DNA of 64,000 nt. Source: Alphaproteobacteria bacterium. Lineage in GTDB: Bacteria > Pseudomonadota > Alphaproteobacteria > RF32 > CAG-239. Below are positions 17,405-28,029 of the stretch, piece by piece (the first letter of the stretch is position 1; each line of letters starts with the position of its first letter). The notes under the pieces are model-generated. The model was not told the DNA's origin. It was given only the letters and a program-made list of their open reading frames with translations, and made no database searches. The position numbers and the translations under genes were made by a program. The stretch is taken from positions 1-64,000 of the forward strand of contig SUUY01000002.1 of NCBI GenBank assembly GCA_015062285.1. Reading direction: 5' to 3'.

Positions 17405-18532
17405 GTGTTTGTATTTTCCAGAAACAATCGAGGAATAATAGCCAACTGGTGGTGGACCGTTGATAAACCACTTTTGATCTTAATCGGACTTTTAGGAATT
17501 ATCGGTGCCGTCTTGATTTTTTCGGCGTCTCCGGCAGTGGCTAAGACAATTGGTGTCGGGGCTTTTCATTTTATTAAAAGGCAGTTTATTTTTCTTCCTG
17601 TTGCTTATGGATTGATTATTTTGTTGTCAATGCAGAATCTTAAAACCATTCGCCGTACAGCTATAATTGGTTATGTACTTACAATTATTTTGATGATTTT
17701 TACGTTGCTTTGGGGAATGGAAATTAAAGGTGCGAGCAGATGGATTTCTATTGGTGGTTTTTCTCTGCAACCGTCTGAATTTGTTAAACCAACATTTATT
17801 GTTGTTGCCGCGTGGTTATTTGACGGCCAAAAAAAATATAATGATTTTCCCGGTAATATACTCTCAATCTGCTTATTTGCTTTTACTCTTGGCTTATTAT
17901 TGTTGCAACCTGATGTCGGAATGTCTTTGGTGCTTAGTGCCATATGGGGTTTTCAATTTTTTTTGGCCGGTTTACCTATTTTATTGGTGTTTATTTTAGG
18001 CGGAATCGGCATCGCATCGCTGGTCTGCGCTTATTTTATATTTCCACACGTTCAGGCTCGTGTGCAACAATTTTTGGCATCGGAAAACAACTTGAGCTAC
18101 CAAGTTGAAAAGTCATTAAAAGCTTTTGAAAACGGTAGTATTTTCGGTGTTGGCCCCGGAGAAGGAGTAGTGAAAATGCATATTCCCGATGCTCACACCG
18201 ATTTTATATTTTCTGTGGCTGCTGAAGAATACGGGATGTTTTTATGCTTAACAATTATTGTCATATATGCGGCTATCGTCCTACGATCGTTGCGAATTTC
18301 GCTAAAAGACAACAACTTATTCATTGTGCTTTCTGCTTCAGGATTGGCTGCCAGCTTTGGATTACAAAGTATCATAAACATGGCATCTTCACTCCATTTG
18401 ATGCCAACCAAAGGCATGACTCTTCCGCTTATCTCTTATGGCGGATCATCTTTACTTGCTGTGGCTCTTGGATTAGGAATGCTGTTAGCAATCACCAGAA
18501 AAAACGTACATGCGGAGGATCAGGATGAATAA
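17405..18532 (+). CDS. ftsW: septal peptidoglycan glycosyltransferase FtsW
   Basis: FtsW is the SEDS-family membrane protein that polymerises septal peptidoglycan with its cognate class B PBP. It has 375 residues and about ten membrane segments, with SEDS signatures such as GASRWISIGGFSLQPSEFVKP and the C-terminal PLISYGGSSLLA. The start is GTG at 17405, preceded by AGGAG; the ATG two bases earlier is in another frame. The region VVAAW..QPDVGMSL and GVGPGEG..IPDAHTDFIFSVAAEE matches FtsW rather than RodA, as does the dcw context. It overlaps murG by eight bases. Confidence 0.96.
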   Translation: MFVFSRNNRGIIANWWWTVDKPLLILIGLLGIIGAVLIFSASPAVAKTIGVGAFHFIKRQFIFLPVAYGLIILLSMQNLKTIRRTAIIGYVLTIILMIFTLLWGMEIKGASRWISIGGFSLQPSEFVKPTFIVVAAWLFDGQKKYNDFPGNILSICLFAFTLGLLLLQPDVGMSLVLSAIWGFQFFLAGLPILLVFILGGIGIASLVCAYFIFPHVQARVQQFLASENNLSYQVEKSLKAFENGSIFGVGPGEGVVKMHIPDAHTDFIFSVAAEEYGMFLCLTIIVIYAAIVLRSLRISLKDNNLFIVLSASGLAASFGLQSIINMASSLHLMPTKGMTLPLISYGGSSLLAVALGLGMLLAITRKNVHAEDQDE

Positions 18533-19640
18533 ACAAAAAAATTCAAATAAGCCTCTTATTATTCTTACGGCGGGCGGAACAGGAGGGCATGTGTATCCGG
18601 CAGAGGCTCTTGCCGAAGAACTGGAAAGCAGAGATTACGATCTTATGCTAATTACCGATAGCCGTGGTAAAAACAACTACAAAGGAAAATTAGGACAAAT
18701 TCCCAATTATGCTGTTCTTTCCGGAGGTATTGTAGGAAAATCAAAACTATTTAAGATAAAAAGCATTGCCAAGACATTGTTGGGTATTATACAGGCAATT
18801 GTTATATTATGGCAAAAAAAACCGCTATGTGTTATCGGGTTTGGCGGCTATGCCTCTTTTCCTGCATCAGTGGCTGCCGTATTAACAGGTACTCCTTTGG
18901 TGTTGCACGAGCAAAACTCTGTTATGAGCAGAACAAACAGAATGTTATGTAAGTATGCCGAATTTGTGGCTCAAAGCTTTAAAAAAGTTAAATACACACC
19001 GGAAAACATAAAAAATGTATTGTGCGGAATGCCCGTAAGAGCATCTATTATTGAAGCTTCAAAGCTACCCTACCCCAAATTTGGCAAAAATGATAAATTT
19101 CAAATTCTTGTTTTGGGAGGAAGTCAGGGAGCCAAAGTTTTTGGTGAAATTGTGCCGCAAACAATAAAAGAATTGGGTTCGGAATTTACATCTAAAATAA
19201 AAATATATCAGCAATGCCGAAAAGGAGAAGAAGAGGATATATTGAATGTATATAACGAAATACCTGCAGATGTCACTGTTAGCCATTTTTTTGAAAACAT
19301 GGCTGAATTATATTCTTCATCTCATATTATTATCACAAGATCCGGAGCATCTTCGGTATCAGAAATAGCTGTGGCCGGTGTTCCCTCTATATTGGTTCCG
19401 CTTCCAAGTGCTGCCGATGACCATCAGACATCAAACGCTAAAGAACTCTCTGATGCCGGTGCCGGAATTATTATTCGTCAAAACGAGTTTAACACCGCAA
19501 AGTTAAAAAGTGTTATCTTAGAATTAATTTCCGAACCCCAAAAACTGCAAAAAATGTCTGATGCAGCCAAAAAAGTAGGGATTAATGATGCAGCAAAACG
19601 TTTTGCTAATGAGATTGAAAAGAAAATTGTTAAGCACTAG
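18525..19640 (+). CDS. murG: MurG GlcNAc transferase
   Basis: MurG adds GlcNAc to lipid I to make lipid II on the inner face of the membrane. It has about 371 residues. The N-terminal TAGGTGGHVYPAEALA glycine-rich loop, central VLGGSQGAKVF and C-terminal ITRSGASSVSEIAVAGVPSILVPLP UDP-GlcNAc-binding segment are all present. I use the ATG at 18525, with GGAGG nine to ten bases upstream, rather than an in-frame ATG at 18510. It overlaps the end of ftsW by eight bases, suggesting translational coupling. Confidence 0.97.
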   Translation: MNKQKNSNKPLIILTAGGTGGHVYPAEALAEELESRDYDLMLITDSRGKNNYKGKLGQIPNYAVLSGGIVGKSKLFKIKSIAKTLLGIIQAIVILWQKKPLCVIGFGGYASFPASVAAVLTGTPLVLHEQNSVMSRTNRMLCKYAEFVAQSFKKVKYTPENIKNVLCGMPVRASIIEASKLPYPKFGKNDKFQILVLGGSQGAKVFGEIVPQTIKELGSEFTSKIKIYQQCRKGEEEDILNVYNEIPADVTVSHFFENMAELYSSSHIIITRSGASSVSEIAVAGVPSILVPLPSAADDHQTSNAKELSDAGAGIIIRQNEFNTAKLKSVILELISEPQKLQKMSDAAKKVGINDAAKRFANEIEKKIVKH

Positions 19641-19650
19641 GAGATAAAAA

Positions 19651-20574
19651 ATGTTTGGGTTAAGAAAAAAACAGAATAGTCTACTAAAGCTTTTACCTGA
19701 AGTAAGAGGAAAATATCTGTGCGATGAGCCAATGGCAAAGCACACATGGTTTGCTGTCGGAGGGCCGGCAGAGATCATGTTTTATCCGGAAGATAACGAT
19801 GACTTGAGCTGGTTTTTGAAAGCAAAACCCTATAACTTACCCATATCTATTGTGGGTGGCGGATCAAACTTATTGGTTAGAGACGGAGGAATTCCAGGTG
19901 TTGTTATTAAATTAAACAGCAAATTTTATAAAAAATGGACTTTGGGTGAAGGGGAAATCACCTGTGGTACCGGAATGAGAAATGCTGTGCTAAAAAAAAT
20001 AATGCTTGAAAACAAATTGGGGGGACTTGAGTTTTTGGCTTCCATTCCCGGGCATTTAGGCGGGGCAGTAAAAACCAATGCCGGTTGCTTCGGCAAGGAA
20101 TTAAGCGACGTTCTTATCAGAGCAGAAGTTATGAATGGTGAAGGAGAAACAAAAATTGTTCCGGCAAAAGATTTATCCTTAGAATACAGACATAGCTTAT
20201 TTCCAGATGATTGGATTATAACCTCGCTTACTCTTAAAGTTTTACCGCAAGATCCGGCGGAAACACTGAAAATCATCAATGAGCAAAAAAATTATCGAAT
20301 TAAAAGTCAACCTCATAATATTAGGACAGCCGGATCAACATTTAAGAATCCAGAAGGGTTGAAAGCTTGGGAGCTAATTAAAAAGGCTAATTGTGATAAA
20401 CTGCAGATTAATGGCGCCAAAGTTTCTGACAAACACTGCAATTTTTTGGAAAACACAGGCAATGCAAGTGCGTTAGACTTAGAAACATTAGGAGAGACAA
20501 TTATCAAAAAAGTAAAAGAAGAAACCTCAATTACTTTAGAGTGGGAAATTAAACGTATGGGTATCAATAAGTAG
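19651..20574 (+). CDS. murB: UDP-N-acetylenolpyruvoylglucosamine reductase MurB
   Basis: MurB is the FAD- and NADPH-dependent enzyme that reduces UDP-GlcNAc-enolpyruvate to UDP-MurNAc. It has 307 residues, as in type II MurB. Visible are HTWFAVGGPAEIM, the FAD-binding VGGGSNLLVRDGG, the IPGHLGGAVKTNAGCFG segment and the C-terminal AGSTFKNPEG with the catalytic serine. It sits ten bases after murG; murC, which usually intervenes, is not here. Confidence 0.97.
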   Translation: MFGLRKKQNSLLKLLPEVRGKYLCDEPMAKHTWFAVGGPAEIMFYPEDNDDLSWFLKAKPYNLPISIVGGGSNLLVRDGGIPGVVIKLNSKFYKKWTLGEGEITCGTGMRNAVLKKIMLENKLGGLEFLASIPGHLGGAVKTNAGCFGKELSDVLIRAEVMNGEGETKIVPAKDLSLEYRHSLFPDDWIITSLTLKVLPQDPAETLKIINEQKNYRIKSQPHNIRTAGSTFKNPEGLKAWELIKKANCDKLQINGAKVSDKHCNFLENTGNASALDLETLGETIIKKVKEETSITLEWEIKRMGINK

Positions 20575-20580
20575 TAAGAT

Positions 20581-21438
20581 ATGGGAAAAGAAGTAAAACA
20601 AATTAAAGCACCTGTTATTAAACCTGAAATAGAATGGCCATTCAGATTGTTTGGTTCTGTTTTTTTGTTGCTTATAATTATAACAATATCTTGCATCATT
20701 TTAATATTGAGAAATAACCTAATCGGAAAACAAATTGATGAAACCATTAATGCCTTTTATGATTGGTGTGGCGAAAAAGGAATAGTACTTGAAGATATTA
20801 TCATCAGTGGAAGAGAAAAAGCGGCAAAAGATGATATATTGGCAAAATTAAATCTAAATCGCGGCGATAATCTATTGAAAATCAACATCCGTGAAATGAA
20901 ACAAAAACTTGAAGAGTTGCCTTGGGTTAAAGAAGCAAATATAAGAAAATCATTTTTTCCCAACACAATAACCATAAATATTGTTGAAAATGAAGTTAAA
21001 GCCATATGGCAAATAAATGAAAAATTTTATCCGCTTGATGCCGATGGAAATGTTATTGAAGCTAAATATGAGATTACAAAACCTATTTTACTTATTGTGG
21101 GTGCTGATGCACCAAAAAACTTTAAGCACCTTATTGAAACATTAAAAAACACAAATGAAGAATATGTGAACAGAATTAAGGTTGCCAACTATATTTCCAA
21201 ACGTAGGTGGAATGTAATATTTGACGATATACATAAAGGTGTTACTATAAAGTTACCGGAAGAAAACATTGAAGAAGCGTGGAAGAAATTATTAAAACTT
21301 GATAAAAGCAAAGGCATTTTTAAGCGTAAATTAACCATCATTGATTTAAGATTACCAGATAAAGTAGTGGTTAAACTAAGAAAAGAGTCTTTAGACGACA
21401 TTTCTAAGTTTAATAAATTTAAAGAACAAAAACTTTAA
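20581..21438 (+). CDS. ftsQ: cell division protein FtsQ
   Basis: FtsQ is a bitopic divisome protein connecting early and late division proteins. It has 285 residues: a short cytoplasmic N-terminus, one membrane segment (about 24-45, LFGSVFLLLIIITISCIILIL), then a POTRA domain (IVLEDIIISGREKAAKDDILAKLNLNRGDNLLKI) and the FtsQ beta domain (LEELPWVKEANIRKSFFPNTITINIVE). It starts six bases after murB and ends ten bases before ftsA. Confidence 0.95.
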   Translation: MGKEVKQIKAPVIKPEIEWPFRLFGSVFLLLIIITISCIILILRNNLIGKQIDETINAFYDWCGEKGIVLEDIIISGREKAAKDDILAKLNLNRGDNLLKINIREMKQKLEELPWVKEANIRKSFFPNTITINIVENEVKAIWQINEKFYPLDADGNVIEAKYEITKPILLIVGADAPKNFKHLIETLKNTNEEYVNRIKVANYISKRRWNVIFDDIHKGVTIKLPEENIEEAWKKLLKLDKSKGIFKRKLTIIDLRLPDKVVVKLRKESLDDISKFNKFKEQKL

Positions 21439-21448
21439 GGTATAAAGC

Positions 21449-22708
21449 ATGTCTCCGCATTCCTTTAACAGACCAACCACAATAGCAGCTTTAGATATAG
21501 GATCTTCTAAAGTATGTTGTGTTATCGCCAAAATAGGAAGGGACAAACGTATAAACATTGTCGGCTACGGATATAATGCTTCTAAAGGAATTAAAAACGG
21601 TATTATAACCGATATCAATCAAGCTACCATATCTGTTGGCAATGCGGTTGATGCCGCCGAACAAATGGCAAATGAACGTATTAATCGTGTGATCGTTAAT
21701 GTATCCGGAGACAAAATAAAAAGTTTTATTAAAAGTTCAACCATTACACTAAACAAAAATCGTCCCGTAAATGAAAACGACTTAGTAAAAGTTGTCGATA
21801 AAGGCACTCAAAAAATAAATGTTGAAGGTTGCGAACTCATCCATTGTTTGCATACAAACTACAGTATGGACGGGGGCGAAGAAATAAAAGATCCACGTAA
21901 TATATTTGGTGAAACTCTTTCGGTAGATATTTTATTGGGGCTTGTTCCCGAAATAATGTATAGAAATATAACTACCGTTGTTAATAATGCAAATTTGGAA
22001 ATTGCCGGAAAAGCTTTTCCCTCATATGCTTCAGGCCTGGCATGTCTTGTTGATGATGAAAAAGAGTTGGGAGCAACCGTAATTGATATGGGTGGCGGAA
22101 CAACATCAATTGCTTGTTGGCGTCATGGATATCCGTTTTATTTTTCTGCACTACCGGTTGGCGGAAATAATGTTACCAACGATATTGCTTATGGTTTGAC
22201 AACATCTTTTTCTCATGCCGAAAGACTAAAAACACTGCATGGTTGCGCTTTTTTGAGTTCACAAGATAGCGAAGAAACCATTAATGTCTATCCGGTTGGT
22301 GAAGAAGATGACAGTAGCATCAAACAAATACCAAGGGCAGAACTTATCCAAATCATCACACCAAGAATCGAGGAAACATTCGAAATGGTGAACCATAAGC
22401 TTGCCGAAGCCGGATTGAAAGATGTATTTAATCATAGAGTTGTCCTAACCGGTGGGGCGTCTCAACTAGCCGGTGTGAGAGAAATTGCGTCCATGGTGTT
22501 AGACAAACAAGTTCGCCTCGGACGTCCCAAAAATATATTAAGCCTACCTGATATTCTTTATGGCCCTTCTTTCTCAACTTGTATCGGAATGTTACTTTTT
22601 GCATTAAATTATAGCGAACGAAAACCCGGTAAGATAATTAACAAACCAACATCGGGAAACGCCAAAGGATTTGGAAAAATATTTTCTTGGTTGCAACAAA
22701 ACTTCTAA
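21449..22708 (+). CDS. ftsA: cell division protein FtsA
   Basis: FtsA is the actin-fold ATPase that tethers FtsZ to the membrane. It has 419 residues. It begins TTIAALDIGSSKVCCVIA (phosphate 1), has the 1C-domain region, VIDMGGGTTSIACW (phosphate 2) and VVLTGGASQLAGV (adenosine motif), and ends in an amphipathic helix FGKIFSWLQQNF that fits the membrane-targeting sequence. The 99-base gap to ftsZ leaves room for an ftsZ promoter. Confidence 0.97.
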   Translation: MSPHSFNRPTTIAALDIGSSKVCCVIAKIGRDKRINIVGYGYNASKGIKNGIITDINQATISVGNAVDAAEQMANERINRVIVNVSGDKIKSFIKSSTITLNKNRPVNENDLVKVVDKGTQKINVEGCELIHCLHTNYSMDGGEEIKDPRNIFGETLSVDILLGLVPEIMYRNITTVVNNANLEIAGKAFPSYASGLACLVDDEKELGATVIDMGGGTTSIACWRHGYPFYFSALPVGGNNVTNDIAYGLTTSFSHAERLKTLHGCAFLSSQDSEETINVYPVGEEDDSSIKQIPRAELIQIITPRIEETFEMVNHKLAEAGLKDVFNHRVVLTGGASQLAGVREIASMVLDKQVRLGRPKNILSLPDILYGPSFSTCIGMLLFALNYSERKPGKIINKPTSGNAKGFGKIFSWLQQNF

Positions 22709-22807
22709 AAAAATATATATTTTCTTCTCTTGGTAACTAAACCTTAAACATATTTGCTTTATCCTAAAGTCAAATTGGATTTTTAGGTTTCGGGAGTAAG
22801 AATTACC

Positions 22808-24490
22808 ATGTCAATAAAATTAGCTGTTCCAGAAAAAAATGTTATGCAATTAAAGCCTCGTATATCAGTAATAGGTGTTGGAGGCGGTGGCGGAAATGCT
22901 GTTAATAATATGATAACACAAAACTTGGAAGGAATCGATTTTATTGTCGCAAATACTGATGCTCAAGCTTTGGAAAACTCTAAAGCAAGTCGGAAAATTC
23001 AACTCGGATTAGAAACTACAAAGGGATTGGGAGCCGGTGCCAGACCAGAAGTTGGAAAATTGGCAGCTGAGGAAGCTCGTGAAGAAATCGAACGAGAACT
23101 GGATGGCGCCAATATGGTGTTCATTACCGCCGGCATGGGCGGCGGCACAGGCTCGGGCGCAGCTCCGGTTGTGGCAAAAATCGCAAAAGAAAAAGGCATT
23201 TTGACTATCGGCGTTGTTACTAAACCATTCCAGTTTGAAGGTAAAAAAAGATATGAAACTGCTGAACGAGCATTGGCTGAGTTCACCAAAGAAGTTGACA
23301 GTATAATTGTTATTCCGAATCAAAACTTGTTTAGAATCGCCGATAAAAATACAACATTGGTTGATGCTTTTGTAATGGCTGATAATGTATTGTACGCAGG
23401 CGTTCGTTCAATTACCGATTTGATGATGATGCCAGGGCTAATCAATCTGGACTTTGCCGATATTAAATCAATAATGGAGGATAAAGGGAAAGCCATTATG
23501 GGAACAGGTGAAGCCGAAGGTGATGACAGAGCAATTAAAGCTGCAGAACAAGCTTTGGCTAACCCCCTACTTGATGATTGTTCTATGCATGGTGCAAAAG
23601 GTGTATTAATTAACATCACCGGCGGTGCTGACATCACATTGTTTGAAATTGATGAAGCCGCAAGCCGTATAAAGGAAGAAGTTGATGAAGATGCAAACAT
23701 TATATTCGGATCAAGTTTTGATGACACACTTGGCGGAAAAATCAGAGTATCTATTGTGGCAACTGGTATCGAAGGTGAAGGCATTAAAAGAAGTTTAATG
23801 CAAACAACATCTATTAAACCCAAAATTGAAGAATTTGTGAAGCCGGATCCGGAAGTTATGGCTCCAAGAGAGGTTATTGAAAATAATTTAGAGACTTTTG
23901 CTGCAATCAAAAAAACGGAAATTAGCGATGATGTTGAAGAAATAGTTGATAATTCAACAATTGAGGCCATCAGTGTTTTAGATAATAGTACTGATGAAGA
24001 AGAATCTGTTTTGGCTGCGTCTTCACAACCTGTTGCAATCAAAGATTTTGATTTGGAAGAAAAATCTACAGTAATGGAAGATATGCCAAATGCATCTGCA
24101 TTATTTAAAGCAATAATCAACAAAAATGATGAATCTTCTGAAGAAGAACAAATAAAATCGGCTATGTCATCATCACAAAGTTCTTTTACTCCTAAAACAG
24201 CTTTAAAATTTGTAGAAGAAGAACCGGAATTATTTCCGGATCATGCTCCGGTAAGCGGAAGTATGAATACTAAGCAGGAAACCGAAGAAAAATTAATTGT
24301 TAACAATGAAGAAGAATATATTCCGACCTTTATTGAACGAGTAACCGGTTTTTCTATCGCAAAACGTAATCGTAAAAAGAAAGAAGCAGAACGTGTACAA
24401 GAACCTGTTTCGGCATCTTATTCAGATAATGGTTTTGCAACCGAAGATAAACTTAATTTGGAAATCCCGTCGTTTCTTAGAAGACGATAA
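22808..24490 (+). CDS. ftsZ: cell division GTPase FtsZ
   Basis: FtsZ is the tubulin-like GTPase that forms the Z-ring. Its GTPase domain has [14 protein letters not shown] near 23-35 and the tubulin signature GGGTGSGA at 111-118; NTDAQAL and the synergy-loop region DFADIKSIM are intact. At 560 residues it is long because of an acidic linker of about 200 residues, a feature of alphaproteobacterial FtsZ. The linker ends in the conserved C-terminal peptide [10 protein letters not shown] that binds FtsA and other partners. A GGGAG lies upstream of the ATG. Confidence 0.98.
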   Translation: MSIKLAVPEKNVMQLKPRISVIGVGGGGGNAVNNMITQNLEGIDFIVANTDAQALENSKASRKIQLGLETTKGLGAGARPEVGKLAAEEAREEIERELDGANMVFITAGMGGGTGSGAAPVVAKIAKEKGILTIGVVTKPFQFEGKKRYETAERALAEFTKEVDSIIVIPNQNLFRIADKNTTLVDAFVMADNVLYAGVRSITDLMMMPGLINLDFADIKSIMEDKGKAIMGTGEAEGDDRAIKAAEQALANPLLDDCSMHGAKGVLINITGGADITLFEIDEAASRIKEEVDEDANIIFGSSFDDTLGGKIRVSIVATGIEGEGIKRSLMQTTSIKPKIEEFVKPDPEVMAPREVIENNLETFAAIKKTEISDDVEEIVDNSTIEAISVLDNSTDEEESVLAASSQPVAIKDFDLEEKSTVMEDMPNASALFKAIINKNDESSEEEQIKSAMSSSQSSFTPKTALKFVEEEPELFPDHAPVSGSMNTKQETEEKLIVNNEEEYIPTFIERVTGFSIAKRNRKKKEAERVQEPVSASYSDNGFATEDKLNLEIPSFLRRR

Positions 24491-24508
24491 TTATTATAAG
24501 TTATAAAC

Positions 24509-24545
24509 CAAAAAAAATCCTCATTTGAAAAAATGAGGATTTTTT
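24509..24545. terminator. Bidirectional terminator, ftsZ / M16 protease
   Basis: AAAAATCCTCATTT pairs with AAATGAGGATTTTT around a GAAA tetraloop. T-runs appear on both strands, so it serves both the ftsZ operon and the convergent protease gene. Confidence 0.92.
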
Positions 24546-24547
24546 TA

Positions 24548-25789
24548 TCAGTTCTTTAACATCTTACAAACGCAGTCATACGGTATCACATATTGCTTTT
24601 CGCCACAGAAAAGGTACAATACTTCAGAACCCAGTATTCTTTGTGCCGAACGTAAAACATCTTGTTTGCTAACAAATGAAACCGTATTAAGCATCGTATC
24701 AAAAAAATAGACTCTGCCATACAGGAAAAGTTGCATACAATAAAATCCGCATCTTTTGCGAGGCTCATCCATTACTTCTGTAATACTCAGAATAGCTTTG
24801 TTTTTACCCTCTTCCAATTCTTGTGATGTACACAAGTTTGTTTGAATATCTTTGGCCTCTTTAGCAAAAAGCTCTATACACTGCCTGATATTTTGAGGTG
24901 ATGCTGAAACATCAAAAGTCAACATGCCATCTACCTGATCTTGATCCAATGAAACATCAACCATGTAGGCAAGCCCTCTTTTTTCTCTGATTTCATTGTG
25001 CAACCTTTTATCTAAGATTTCACACAACATAGAATCTTCGAAAGCAAACAAACTCTGAGGAGAAGCTGCAAACGAGAGATATGCCACAGAAGTGGAGTTT
25101 CCGCCGTTTAATATTTTCACCATTTTGCCGGAAAACTCACTTTTAGGTTGTATTGCCGGCTCTCCTTTGGGAAGTTTGTTGAAACAGCTCCAAATACACT
25201 CCCTTATCGTATTTACCGGAAGAGCAGATACTACGGAAATATAGACATTAGAGCCGACATAGTACTTATTGTGAAATTCTCGCAAACGTTTTGCTGACAT
25301 GGATTTTATTGAAGATATAGTGCCTAACACCGTATTTTTGCGTTTTCCTTTGCGATACGCTTCCTTATACATCTTGGTGTAGATGATGTCATCTAAATCA
25401 TCCAAATCAGCATAGTACTCCTCCAAGATTACCTTGGCTTCTTTTTTTACATCTTGCGGGTTAAACGCCGGATTAATTATCATATCACTCAAGTCAGACA
25501 AGAGATGATGGAAATCTTTTTCCAAGCAACTCGCTCTTAACGAGGTGTATGTCTGCGATGTGGCCGCATCAACATGTACACCTATACTCTTGAGGCTATC
25601 TAAAAGCTCTTTAGAACTCCTATTTTTGCTACCTTTAAAAAGCATATGCTCAATAAAATGCGAAATACCTGAATTAGACTTATCTTCATACACGGCTCCG
25701 TTGCGAATCAAAATGTCGATATAAAACATTTTAACATCACTTTCTTCTACGCAAAGTTGAAGGCCATTGGAAAAAATATCTGTTTCCAT
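24548..25789 (-). CDS. M16-family zinc peptidase
   Basis: This insulinase-family metallopeptidase has about 413 residues once the implausible N-terminal extension is dropped; I start at METDIFSNGLQL (25789), which matches the usual beginning of the family. The inverted zinc motif HFIEH is present about 50 residues in, with a downstream Glu in VILEEYYAD as the third ligand, so the protein looks catalytically competent. No signal peptide is seen. It resembles mitochondrial-processing-peptidase-like bacterial proteins but is more divergent than the second M16 gene near 48 kb. It converges on ftsZ and diverges from tgt across a palindrome-containing spacer. Confidence 0.88.
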   Translation of the reverse strand: METDIFSNGLQLCVEESDVKMFYIDILIRNGAVYEDKSNSGISHFIEHMLFKGSKNRSSKELLDSLKSIGVHVDAATSQTYTSLRASCLEKDFHHLLSDLSDMIINPAFNPQDVKKEAKVILEEYYADLDDLDDIIYTKMYKEAYRKGKRKNTVLGTISSIKSMSAKRLREFHNKYYVGSNVYISVVSALPVNTIRECIWSCFNKLPKGEPAIQPKSEFSGKMVKILNGGNSTSVAYLSFAASPQSLFAFEDSMLCEILDKRLHNEIREKRGLAYMVDVSLDQDQVDGMLTFDVSASPQNIRQCIELFAKEAKDIQTNLCTSQELEEGKNKAILSITEVMDEPRKRCGFYCMQLFLYGRVYFFDTMLNTVSFVSKQDVLRSAQRILGSEVLYLFCGEKQYVIPYDCVCKMLKN

Positions 25790-25848
25790 AACAATATATA
25801 TTTTAATAATTAAACATAAATTTAAAATTATTGCTAGCAGTCTAAATA

Positions 25849-25868
25849 AGTTGACAAATTTGTCAACT
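25849..25868. promoter_or_regulatory. 20 bp perfect palindrome in divergent promoter region
   Basis: The core GTTGACAAATTTGTCAAC extends by one base pair each side to a perfect 20 bp palindrome. It lies between the divergent M16 protease and tgt genes and contains a TTGACA -35-like hexamer on each strand. It looks like an operator for a dimeric repressor overlapping both promoters; no regulator is identified. Confidence 0.5.
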
Positions 25869-25873
25869 ATTAA

Positions 25874-27058
<1,185 letters not shown>

Positions 27059-27061
27059 AAT

Positions 27062-27982
27062 ATGGAAAATACCCAATGCACCCAAAATTCTCAAAACTTA
27101 AGAGTTTGTGTGTCTGGCGGACACAGAAGCGGTAATGAGACTGCATATGTAGACGAATGCTATAAGCTGGGAGCCAAAATTGCTAAAATGGGTTTTAGAC
27201 TTGATTATGGCTTTTCTAATTCAGGTGTTATGGGAGCAGTTGCTAAAGGTGTGTTGGATAACTGGCTGGAGAGAAAAGACAAATATTATAGTGAAGTTGC
27301 TCCGATTGTCGGAGTTACAACTAAAGAATATTTTGATCTTTATGAAAAAGATGATTTTTTAGAGCAAATTAGTGAAGTTGTATTGGAAGATACTTTAGAA
27401 AACCGCAAAATTCGCTTGTTGGAAGCAGATATTGTAGTATTTGCTCCAGGAGGGGTCGGAACCCTAGATGAGCTTGCTTATGATTGCGTTGCCATGCAAG
27501 ACGGATTTTTGAAAATTAAGCCTTTTATTATTTATAATATTGATGGTTTCTTTTACCATATTTTGGAATTTTTAAAATCTTTGGTTAATAGCGGATTTGC
27601 AAATCCGGTACCGTTTATTGTGGTGGATAATAGCGAGGAATTGGAAATTGCCTTCAGATTGCTGAAGCTTCGCCACAAAGATTGCTCTGACGGTAAAGAA
27701 GCATATGCTCATGCCAGACAGTTAGCGTATGATCTCCCTTATTTTATCAAGAAAAAAACCAGCAGTCAAATTCACGTCGAAGATATCATAGAACAAATGG
27801 AAAATATTAATCTTAACGGGTCTGAAGAGGAAAAGAACTTTTTGAAAAATGAAATTGAGCTCGCGTATTTGGAAAAAGAAATAGAAAGAATGTATGATCG
27901 TCTTGCTAAAACCGGCAGAGATACAGCTGTTGTCAGCGAAAAACTTACCAAACTGAAAAAACGCAAAACTCAAGCAAAATAA
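27062..27982 (+). CDS. LOG-family (lysine-decarboxylase-like) protein
   Basis: This protein has a Rossmann-type LOG domain: CVSGGHRSGNE at the start, the GVMGAVAKG segment and the signature PGGVGTLDELAYD near residue 138, the motif of nucleoside-5'-monophosphate phosphoribohydrolases. With 306 residues it is about 100 longer than typical LOG proteins; the extra C-terminus (from about 235) is charged and likely coiled-coil (EKEIERMYDRLAKTG). It may hydrolyse nucleotide monophosphates; the substrate is unknown. It starts three bases after tgt, with GAGGAG inside the tgt end. Confidence 0.85.
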   Translation: MENTQCTQNSQNLRVCVSGGHRSGNETAYVDECYKLGAKIAKMGFRLDYGFSNSGVMGAVAKGVLDNWLERKDKYYSEVAPIVGVTTKEYFDLYEKDDFLEQISEVVLEDTLENRKIRLLEADIVVFAPGGVGTLDELAYDCVAMQDGFLKIKPFIIYNIDGFFYHILEFLKSLVNSGFANPVPFIVVDNSEELEIAFRLLKLRHKDCSDGKEAYAHARQLAYDLPYFIKKKTSSQIHVEDIIEQMENINLNGSEEEKNFLKNEIELAYLEKEIERMYDRLAKTGRDTAVVSEKLTKLKKRKTQAK

Positions 27983-27987
27983 GATCA

Positions 27988-28025
27988 AAAAAAACTCCGC
28001 TTTTTATAAATAGCGGAGTTTTTTA
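27988..28025. terminator. Bidirectional terminator, LOG gene / tyrS
   Basis: AACTCCGCT pairs with AGCGGAGTT around the AT-rich loop TTTTATAAAT. A-tracts and T-tracts flank it on both sides between convergent genes. Confidence 0.9.
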
Positions 28026-28029
28026 TTAT

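Noticed and set aside
23320..24123. Long minus-strand frame (267 residues) inside ftsZ
   Set aside because: It is a shadow of ftsZ: Ser/Ile-rich antisense translation with no ribosome binding site.
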